A stretch of 64,000 nucleotides of DNA from Anaerolineales bacterium (lineage in GTDB: Bacteria > Chloroflexota > Anaerolineae > Anaerolineales > UBA4823): positions 1-64,000 of the forward strand of contig PQAL01000014.1 in NCBI GenBank assembly GCA_003105035.1. Direction: 5' to 3'. Under the pieces are notes generated by a model. That model made no database searches. It worked only from the letters and a program-made list of their open reading frames with translations, and had not been told where the DNA came from. Made by a program: the position numbers and the translations under genes. Below are positions 28,508 through 36,700 of this stretch, in pieces; the first letter of the stretch is position 1; every line of letters starts with the position of its first letter.

Positions 28508-29371
28508 ATGAGTAATATCGATGGAAAGGTGGTGCTCGTCACAGGCGCCACCTCCGGCATTGGCCTGTACACTGCCCTGGAGCTCGCCCGCATGGGTGCG
28601 TTGGTGACGATCCTTGGGCGCAACGAGGCTAAATGCCAGGCTTCCGTGGCCTGGATCCAGGAACAGGTGCACAATCCCTCGGTAGATTACTTGCTGGCTG
28701 ACCTGTCATCCCAGGTCCAGGTGCGGGCGGTTGCTGCCACTTATCACGACCGCCACGATCGCCTGGATGTCCTGGTAAATAATGCCGGTGGATTTTTCCT
28801 CCGCCGCACACTCAGCTCGGATGGCATCGAGATGACCTTTGCACTCAACCACCTGGCCTATTTCCTGCTGACCCTCTTGCTCATCGACTTATTGAAACAA
28901 AGCCCCGGCGCACGGGTGATCAATGTCTCATCGGGCAGCCACCAGGGCGGGGAGCTGGATTTCGACGACCTGCAGCAGCACAGGTTCTACAATCCCGCGC
29001 AGGCTTATGGGCGCTCAAAGCTGGCAAATGTCTTATTCACCTACGAGCTGGCTCGTAAGCTTGTTGATACTCATATCACCGCCAACGCTCTGACACCAGG
29101 GATGGTGGCTACCGATATCTGGAAGAAGGTCAACCGCTGGCTCACTCCGCTCATCAGCCCCGTCATGCAGCGTATCGGGCAAACTCCCTTGGAAGGTGCC
29201 CAGACCAGCATCTACCTGGCTGTCTCACCTGATGTCGAAGGCGTTACTGGCCAATATTATGCCAATTGCGAACCAGTTCGCTCAAGCCCAGAATCGTATG
29301 ACATGCAGGCTGCCTGGCGCTTATGGCAAGCCAGCCTGGAGCTCACTAGCCTTTCCGATCCCCTTCACTAA
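28508..29371 (+). CDS. Short-chain dehydrogenase/reductase
   Basis: This 287-residue classical-type SDR is of the retinol-dehydrogenase-like group. It has the nucleotide-binding TGATSGIG motif at residues 13-20, NNAGGF near residue 91, the catalytic Ser in NVSSGSHQGG near residue 140, and YGRSKLAN (Tyr and Lys) near residue 166. An NADP preference is likely from the GRNEAK segment after strand two. The substrate is not identifiable. It follows the DUF2804 gene closely and converges with the serine hydrolase, whose stop is only ten bases away. Confidence 0.92.
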   Translation: MSNIDGKVVLVTGATSGIGLYTALELARMGALVTILGRNEAKCQASVAWIQEQVHNPSVDYLLADLSSQVQVRAVAATYHDRHDRLDVLVNNAGGFFLRRTLSSDGIEMTFALNHLAYFLLTLLLIDLLKQSPGARVINVSSGSHQGGELDFDDLQQHRFYNPAQAYGRSKLANVLFTYELARKLVDTHITANALTPGMVATDIWKKVNRWLTPLISPVMQRIGQTPLEGAQTSIYLAVSPDVEGVTGQYYANCEPVRSSPESYDMQAAWRLWQASLELTSLSDPLH

Positions 29372-29381
29372 ATTCCTTAAA

Positions 29382-30878
29382 CTACGGCGATGGGATGTTG
29401 TAGTAGTTGTAGATAGCCTGCGACAGGTCCTTGACCAACTGGTTGGCCGGGTCGAAGACAATCTGTACCGGGTGGTACATATACACGGTGAATGTGTAGT
29501 CACCCCCCGGGGTGAAGACGATGGCAGCATCACTCATATCGTGGATGACCCCATACAGGTCGGTCACCCAGCCATGTTTATGGGCCACATTTGTCCCATC
29601 TGGCACACCCGCTTGTATGAGCAGAGCGATGCGGTCCTGGACCAGGTAGTTGATCATACTCTGGCATTCAGCCTGGGTGATCTCACCCGGGAAGGCTGCG
29701 ATCAGTGAGCCACCATTCTGGTTGGCGCACTGGTAAATATCCTTGAGCAGTAGGGCCATCTCGGAAGGGGTGGTCTGGCTGTAGGGGTCCGGGTCGGTGC
29801 TGATATCAGTTCGTTGGTTAGCTGGGGTCTGGAATTGTTGGAGCAGGGGTGCCCCGGCATAGAAGTAGCCGCCCAGGAAGGTGTTCACTAGTCCCAGGGT
29901 CTGCATGTCATCGGTCACCAGCAATGGTCCCTGGTTTCTGTCGATCTTGTTCTGCATCAGCCAATCCGAGGCCGGGTTGATCGACTTAGCGATCATGTCT
30001 TCCAGGTTCTTGGTCGTCTCTGCATCCAGGCTATCGCCGATTCGCCGGAAAACGGAGATCATGATGGGGATCTTGATAGTGCTGCTGGCTGTGAAGGCTA
30101 CATCCGGTGGAGTTGCCACCTGCTCACCCCCATTCAGGATGAAGCTGATGCTCTCCCCATTCTGCAAGTCCTCCACGTCGACGCCAATGATCCCGTCAAA
30201 TCCTGACAGGTCGATGGTCTGCTTGAGCAGCACTTCCAGGTTCTGCATCGTAGGGTGCGAGGGATTAGTCCTCTTGATCGGCAGGACCACTGAGCGCTGG
30301 CTCAAGGAGAACAGGGCTGATTCGATCAAGGGGATAGCCCGGTCGACATCCAGCTGTGAACCGGTGTTGCCGGCCTGAAAATTGGTCGTCCCCACCACCG
30401 GGACAGCTGAGGTGGGCAGTTGGTCATAGCGAGAGCTAATTTCACTCTCAAGGTAAGCCCGCAGGCGGTCTTCCGAGTAGCTGGCCCGCAGCGGAATGTT
30501 GGTCGCCGAGCTTTGCCGGTTCCATAGGTAGTTCCAGAATCCCTGCCAGAAAGAGGTGCGTGTGCGTTGCTGCTCAGCTGCTGCCAGCATGGCTTCGTTA
30601 TCCAGGGTGAACCCCACGGTATTGGGTTCGAGCTGAATGACCGACTCGTTATAAGTCAGCTCCACCGGCTCGGAATAGACTGTCAGCAAGCGCTCTACGG
30701 CAGCCTGGCGGCTGAGCTGCCCAATTGGTACCCCAGCCATCGACAGGTTGGTCGGGAAGTTGATCCACAGGCGACTAAATCTCACCAGCTGCAGGACGGT
30801 GACCACCACAGCCAGCAAGAGGAACAGTAGCGACCCCCAGCGCAGGAATGAGAATGAACCTTTACTTCTGCTACGCAA
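29382..30878 (-). CDS. Membrane-anchored beta-lactamase-like serine hydrolase with PG-binding domain
   Basis: This is a 498-residue protein. Residues 12-32 are a signal anchor. Residues 40-195 resemble the YoaR/VanW-associated PG_binding_4 domain. Residues 225-485 form a class A beta-lactamase-like domain (Beta-lactamase2). The catalytic set is visible: SxxK as S266-T-I-K269, an SDN-like S304-D-W, and KTG-like K434-H-G. The third motif differs from true beta-lactamases, so a cell-wall role is more likely than resistance. The gene lies 104 bp downstream of the caspase-like gene on the same strand and could be read through from that operon. Confidence 0.85.
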   Translation of the reverse strand: MRSRSKGSFSFLRWGSLLFLLLAVVVTVLQLVRFSRLWINFPTNLSMAGVPIGQLSRQAAVERLLTVYSEPVELTYNESVIQLEPNTVGFTLDNEAMLAAAEQQRTRTSFWQGFWNYLWNRQSSATNIPLRASYSEDRLRAYLESEISSRYDQLPTSAVPVVGTTNFQAGNTGSQLDVDRAIPLIESALFSLSQRSVVLPIKRTNPSHPTMQNLEVLLKQTIDLSGFDGIIGVDVEDLQNGESISFILNGGEQVATPPDVAFTASSTIKIPIMISVFRRIGDSLDAETTKNLEDMIAKSINPASDWLMQNKIDRNQGPLLVTDDMQTLGLVNTFLGGYFYAGAPLLQQFQTPANQRTDISTDPDPYSQTTPSEMALLLKDIYQCANQNGGSLIAAFPGEITQAECQSMINYLVQDRIALLIQAGVPDGTNVAHKHGWVTDLYGVIHDMSDAAIVFTPGGDYTFTVYMYHPVQIVFDPANQLVKDLSQAIYNYYNIPSP

Positions 30879-30982
30879 TCTTTCTCCGTTTATTTAGACT
30901 CACGCGGTTTTAGAACGGAGAAATGATACCACGATTGCCCCGCTTTCATCACGATAAGGAGCTTGAAGGAGCTTAAGGATTA

Positions 30983-33754
30983 TTAATGGGAGACGACCAT
31001 CTTGACGATCTTGCCGCGTTCATCCAGCGTCAGGCGGGCATACTGCGTGTGCCGGCGCTGGGCGTGCTCGAAGGTCTTGTTGAGCGTGACCACCCGGCGC
31101 TGAACCTGGTTGGCAGCCTGTTTCTTGGCGGCGATCTTGGAAAACTGGCAGGATTGGCCGCAGCTGCACTTTTTACCCAGGCTGGCACAGCGCTGGTGCT
31201 CATGAGCCACGCGAACTTCGGCATCGTTCATTCCGGGCAGGTACTGAGCCACGATGCTTTTCAGGTGCGAGATGGTTTCCAGCGGGACGGATGAGCCGGC
31301 CTCGCCCTCACATGAGCGTTCGCACATCGTGGCCACTGGCACAGCTGCGTCGGACAGGTGTGGGGTGACTTTCGGGGTGACCTTGGTTTTAAAGGGTTGC
31401 GCCAGCGGGTCGCCGAACAGCACGAAGGAGATCAGCGTTTTCTGGTCCTCGGCGTCCAAAAAGCCCTGGCGCTGGTTCATCTCGCGGGTCAGGTGGATCT
31501 TAGCCCGGCGTAGCGACTCACCCGCGGTAAAGCCTTCTTGCAGCAGGTCCCAGAACACCCGCCCCAGCAGGTCAGCCGAGCTCAATGGTGTAGCCAATGA
31601 CCCGTAAGAGATGCAGGTCGAGCCAACCACCACCTGCGTACCGGAAGCCAGGAATTTTAACGAGATGGCCTCTTCGACGCCTTTGCCGTTGATATTGGCT
31701 CCATAACAGGCTTCGGTGAAGACCAGGCGTGGGGCGGAACCACCGTTGCGGATATCTTCTGGGCGCATGGCCACCGGGAATTCCGGGCCGGCTTCGGGGG
31801 TGGTAGGGTCGGTCTGCCCGTACCATTCGCTCGAATCGGGCACTCCATGCAGGTTGAAGTAGGCCAGCTGGGTGTTTGGCAGCACCAGGCAGGTGGAGCC
31901 CTTGATGGCGGAAGTCTGCTGGGGAATTGCCACCGGTTCTAGAGCTTCGCCACCGCAAGCGTGGACAGGCGGTGAAATGACCAGGTCATCAGGCGTGCCA
32001 ATGGGGCGGAATACTGCCAGTGATGCTCTCTTCCACACCGCTGCAGTGTAGCCGAAGCTGGAAAGCTTCTTGGATAGCCCCGCCTTGAACAGCTCACGCA
32101 GGCGCAGCATCAGCCTGCGGTACCAGGCCGGTTTCTCGGCTTGCTGGTCGTAATGGCTGGACACTTCCTTGACCATCTTCAGCAGGTTGGTTGGCTCATT
32201 CCCCACGCCACCTGAAATACGCCCAACCGGCCAGTCACTGATGAAGTAGTTGTTGTCGCGGGCCGCGTACGGGTTGTCTGATGGTACTTCATTATCGGCG
32301 TCTTCCACTGGGTTAGGCAGGTTGTGAAAGGGCACCACCTCAGGCCCACCCACGATGAGCAGCGCCCCGATGCGTTCGCCGCGCTTGTTCATGGCGGTAT
32401 CCAGCTGGGCCAGTAGCGTTTTCAGCTTCCAGGCATCGTTGTATGGGGCGGGTTGGAGGCTATAGGGTTGGGTGGAGGCTGGGTCGTCAGCATAGAATAA
32501 TAGCGATCCCCAGAACTCCTGGTTGACTTTCTTGCCGCGGATCACGCCTGCCAGGCGCTTCAGCTCGCTCTCGATCCTCTGGATGCTTGCCGGGCTGTAT
32601 AGGGTTTGCAGTCCCTGCCGCGTGGTGAAGATCACATAGACCGGGAAACGCCCGTCTTCATGGGCGATGTGTGGCCGTTTGAGCTCGTTGGCCATCCTTT
32701 CCAGCTCGGTTTGGGCTTGCTTGGTCGATTCGCTGAGCGCGGGTGTCTCTTCCTGGGGTTCTCCATGAGCCGCATAGGCATGCTCAGCTTGCGTTACATC
32801 GGCAGAATAAGCATTATGGCACGCAGGTACTGGAGTGGATGACGTATCTCCAGATATCCCTATGTCTGGCGTAGTTGATCCGAGTTGGTTCCAGCCCAGG
32901 GTAGCAGCCACGGCGGCTGGGATGGCGAGATTATGTGGGCTGTTCATCCCATCGTCTTCGATTTCGAGCGATGCAGGCCACATGGCAGCATATGGGTGGG
33001 CTTCCCCCCACATCCTCTTCACCACCTGCCCGGTGATATCTTTTGAAACGGCCTGGTGTAGCAGGTCAACCGCCATGGCCGTCTCGCCCGACTCCATCAG
33101 CTGGTCAGCATAGTTCAGCGTGAATTGTAGGCAGTCTGGCCAGCGCTCGTGGTAAATCTGCGCCAGGTTTCGTATAGCCAGCTTCGGCATGGAAGCCTGT
33201 GAATCCACCAGGCGCAGATGTACGACCGACGCTAGGGGAGTATCGGGATTCTCGACCAGGGCTTTATGGATGAAGTACTCAGCCTTCTCGATCTGCTGGT
33301 AATCTCCCGTTCGCACTTTTTCAAGGGCGCTGCGGGCTTCATAAACGTTCTTCGCCCATGAAGCCACGGATTGTCCGTTGCCATTCTTGGCTGGGTGCCC
33401 ATGGGTCAGGGCTGTGGCACATGCCTTTGCAAGAGGCTGCTTGCCTGAGCCACTCCGCTGCAGGGCTTCAGCCAGCGCTGTCTGGGCCTCGCTGAATTCA
33501 GGGTCGAGGTCACAAAGCACCTCCAGGATGGGCACTGCCTGTTCCTGTAAGGCAGGTGTGCTCTCTTTGAGGTAGGCCTTGGCATTCAGCAGTCTCACAC
33601 CCATGTCACCGGGGAACGACGCCAGCCAGGAAGTGCACAGGCGGCGGGCATAACGTAACTCGCCGGTCTGCGTGGCAGTGTTCACCAATGTCAGCAGCAC
33701 CTCGCGCGAGATCGGACGATCGGTCGGTCGTGCCAGAGAAGGTGGCCCGTACAT
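30983..33754 (-). CDS. Caspase-fold (clan CD, C25/CHAT-like) protease with TPR-like N-terminus and Cys-rich tail
   Basis: In this 923-residue protein, residues 20-260 contain TPR-like helical repeats. Residues about 365-795 form a caspase-like protease region. The His of the dyad is in YFNLHGVPDSSEW (H636) and the Cys in LVFTEACYGANI (C683). The following GTQVVVGSTCISYG and FVLFGDPLAQPF strands are typical of C25 and CHAT proteases. Residues 820-870 contain a cluster of Cys (CERSC, then CSCGQSC) that could bind metal. There is no signal peptide or membrane helix. It starts four bases after the giant TPR gene and is the last gene of the sigma-54 operon. Substrate unknown. Confidence 0.8.
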   Translation of the reverse strand: MYGPPSLARPTDRPISREVLLTLVNTATQTGELRYARRLCTSWLASFPGDMGVRLLNAKAYLKESTPALQEQAVPILEVLCDLDPEFSEAQTALAEALQRSGSGKQPLAKACATALTHGHPAKNGNGQSVASWAKNVYEARSALEKVRTGDYQQIEKAEYFIHKALVENPDTPLASVVHLRLVDSQASMPKLAIRNLAQIYHERWPDCLQFTLNYADQLMESGETAMAVDLLHQAVSKDITGQVVKRMWGEAHPYAAMWPASLEIEDDGMNSPHNLAIPAAVAATLGWNQLGSTTPDIGISGDTSSTPVPACHNAYSADVTQAEHAYAAHGEPQEETPALSESTKQAQTELERMANELKRPHIAHEDGRFPVYVIFTTRQGLQTLYSPASIQRIESELKRLAGVIRGKKVNQEFWGSLLFYADDPASTQPYSLQPAPYNDAWKLKTLLAQLDTAMNKRGERIGALLIVGGPEVVPFHNLPNPVEDADNEVPSDNPYAARDNNYFISDWPVGRISGGVGNEPTNLLKMVKEVSSHYDQQAEKPAWYRRLMLRLRELFKAGLSKKLSSFGYTAAVWKRASLAVFRPIGTPDDLVISPPVHACGGEALEPVAIPQQTSAIKGSTCLVLPNTQLAYFNLHGVPDSSEWYGQTDPTTPEAGPEFPVAMRPEDIRNGGSAPRLVFTEACYGANINGKGVEEAISLKFLASGTQVVVGSTCISYGSLATPLSSADLLGRVFWDLLQEGFTAGESLRRAKIHLTREMNQRQGFLDAEDQKTLISFVLFGDPLAQPFKTKVTPKVTPHLSDAAVPVATMCERSCEGEAGSSVPLETISHLKSIVAQYLPGMNDAEVRVAHEHQRCASLGKKCSCGQSCQFSKIAAKKQAANQVQRRVVTLNKTFEHAQRRHTQYARLTLDERGKIVKMVVSH

Positions 33755-33758
33755 CAGG

Positions 33759-36700
33759 TCAATTCCTCCCGAGGCGGGGGTTATGCACCAGGTTGAGGGC
33801 CACTACGGCAGCCAGCTGGCGCCGGATGTTCAGGTCGTTGGGGGCCAGGCTTACCGCCCGGCGCAACATGCTCTCGGAAGACTTGTAATCTTTGCTCTCC
33901 TTGAGCGCCAGGCCAGCCTGGAACAAGGCGCGCGGATCCTCGGGGGCAATCTGGGTAGCCTGCTCGAAGACCTGTAGCGCCTGCTGGTACTCACGGCGCT
34001 CCTTGCGTGCCAGTCCCAGCTCCAGGTAAGGTTCAAGTCGGTCAGGCGCCAGCTGGATTGCCTTGCTCAAATGTTGGATCGCCTGGTCGAGCTGACCAGC
34101 TTTACGTAGGATCTGCCCGATCAGCAGGTGGAGGTTTGCCTGCTCATTGCGTGAGGCTTGCTCGGTGCTGGTGCTCAAGGCGTGCTGGGCAGAAGTCACC
34201 GCATTTTCGGCTTCTCCCGCTTCTAAATACATCTGGGCGAGGGCAGATAGGATGTTGAACTTTCCTGGGTGTGCATCTGCCAGGGCTTGCAGCTCGTTCA
34301 ACGCCGCACGCGGGCCTTCCATCCTTGAAAGGATGGCCACCCGCTCCAGCTCGAGCAGTTCGGGTTCTATTGTGGTAGGGATGGCTGCGTTTAACCTGGA
34401 CAAGGCTTCATTGTGCCTGCCGAGAGCGGATAGTGACCTGGCCAGGACGATGGTCGAGCGTACGTCTCGCGGGCTGGCTACCATGGCTTTGTTGGCATAC
34501 TCGTACGCGCCCTGGAAATCATTCCTGCGGATAGAGATCTCACCCAATAGCTGGTAGGAGCGACCCAATTCGGGTGCGAGTGTAAGCGCCTTTCGGGCAT
34601 TGCGATCAGCATTTTCCAGGTCACTGAGCAGGTATTGCCCTTCTGCCAGGCCAAGCAGGGCATCCACTTCGTCTGGCTGCAAGGCCAGTGCGCTTTCGAA
34701 GTAGTGGCAAGACTGGTGGATCAGGTGCGTATCCTCCGCGGCATTGTCCAGGAGCAGCTTAGCAAGCTCCATGGGGTAGGCGATGTCCTGCGGAGCAAGT
34801 CTAGCTGCCACCTGCCAGTGTTCAGCAGCATGGGCGATATCAGAATGACCCTGATACACTTGAGCGGCTAAAGCATGCCAGCAAGGCTCGTCGTTCCAAA
34901 AACCGATGGCAGTCTCAATGGCTGCGCAGGCAGTGGCACTGTCGGCTTGCGAATTGGCGATCCTGGCAAGCAGGTAATTGCAAAAAGCAGTGGTGGGGGT
35001 CTTCAGGAATGGGTTTTGAGCCAGCACTGATTGCAATGATTTAGCTGCATCAGCTGGGTTGCTATACTCGAGGGCTAGGGCTATCTGCAGGATCACTCCT
35101 GGTTGGCGTGGGAAGGCGCGTGCCAGCTTGATAATGCGGGTGAGCGCTTCACTATCTGGGTGGGCAGAGCCTCCGGTGTGTAGATGGTTGATCAGGGCTG
35201 CGGTATCCTCCGCTGAGCCCTGGCGCGCCAGGATTTCTTCCGGCTCGAGCTGGGGTTCGGTTTCCAGGTTAAAAATAATGTCCGCGCGTGCTTGCCAGCG
35301 GAAGATCTGGTCGCTGGTGAGTGGATAATCAGGAACAATCGGCTCTTCACGGAAGCCATCGATGAGATCCTGAGCCTGGTCAAGGTACTGCCTGGCCAGG
35401 GTGAAGTTTTCAGAAGTACGGGCATACTCTGAAGGTTTATGGCTGGTCACTTCGAGTGTGTCACACAACTGGTCGTATTCTGCCCTGAGTACGATGGTCC
35501 TGGCCAGGTTAAGCAGGGGCAGCGGATCTGAACTGGTTTGGCAAGCTTGTTGGCTGATCTCGATCGAGATCTCCCATAGGCCAATCTCAACGGCCGCTTC
35601 GCTCAGGGCCACCAGGTTCATGTGCTGGAAGTATGGCCTTTCCCAGCCACCATCACTAATCCTGATGGTGCTGTCGTTGGCCTTGTCAACCGCTGACTGT
35701 AGCAACCGGGCAGCTTGTTTGGAATTCCCGGCCTTGTTAATCAGGCGAGCCTGGAGGGCCATTAGCCTGACCAGTTGAGGATCGTCCGTCCTTACCTGCG
35801 CATCCTGGATGTCCCGTTTCAGTGGTTCTCCAGTTTCTAGGGCCAGCTCGGTATAGAGGCACAGGTAATCCAGGTACGCTTGGCTGTCAGCTGATAATGA
35901 CGGGTCAGGATAGCTGCCGTTGTTGAGGATTAGGTAAGCCTGCTGTGGTTGCAGGAGCGAGCGGTATAACTCAGCAAGCTGGGTGAGTATCTTAACCGGC
36001 CATCTGGTGAGATCTCCGGCCCTTGATTGCGCCATGGCTTTACGTGCATAACCTGCTACTCCTGCCAGGTTACCTGTAGTGCGCTGGATGCGCATGGCTG
36101 TGAAGAGTAAGTCGAGGGCGAATACATAATCCGTGGTTTGGGGAAGAGCTGCGTCGATGCAATCCAGCGCTTCCTGGGTGCGCTCCAAGCCAAGTAGGAT
36201 ATCAATCTTGAGTGAGACGATCGAGTTTTCTGCGGGGAGCAGGCTGATCGCCTGGTCCAGCGTGCGTAGGGCAGAGGGCTGATCGTCGATCTCCATGTAC
36301 TCGTGGGCCAGGCTGGTGTACACACTTGAGATGTGTCGCCCGGTGCTCGCCTGGTCGATAGCCATGCCTTTTTCAAGGCAGGTGGTGGCCAATCCATGCT
36401 CATTGATCTGGCTCAGGAATGTAGCCGCGTTTTGCAGGTCTTCGATCGTGGCGAAATCGAGCTGGGCGAGCGAAGCAAATGTATCGCGCGCCTCATCACG
36501 ATTGCCCATCTTCGCCTGGAAGTTGCCGAGCTGGATTAACAGGTCGGTGCGGGTGGGAGCCAGCTCGATTGCTTTGTGCAAGGCGATAAGCACTTCGGAA
36601 GGAATCTCTTTATATAATGAATTTGAAGCTGATGCTTGAACTCCGCGCTTTCCCCACAGGATCTTTGCCATCTGCCCGGCAAACCAAGCAAGGTGATCCG

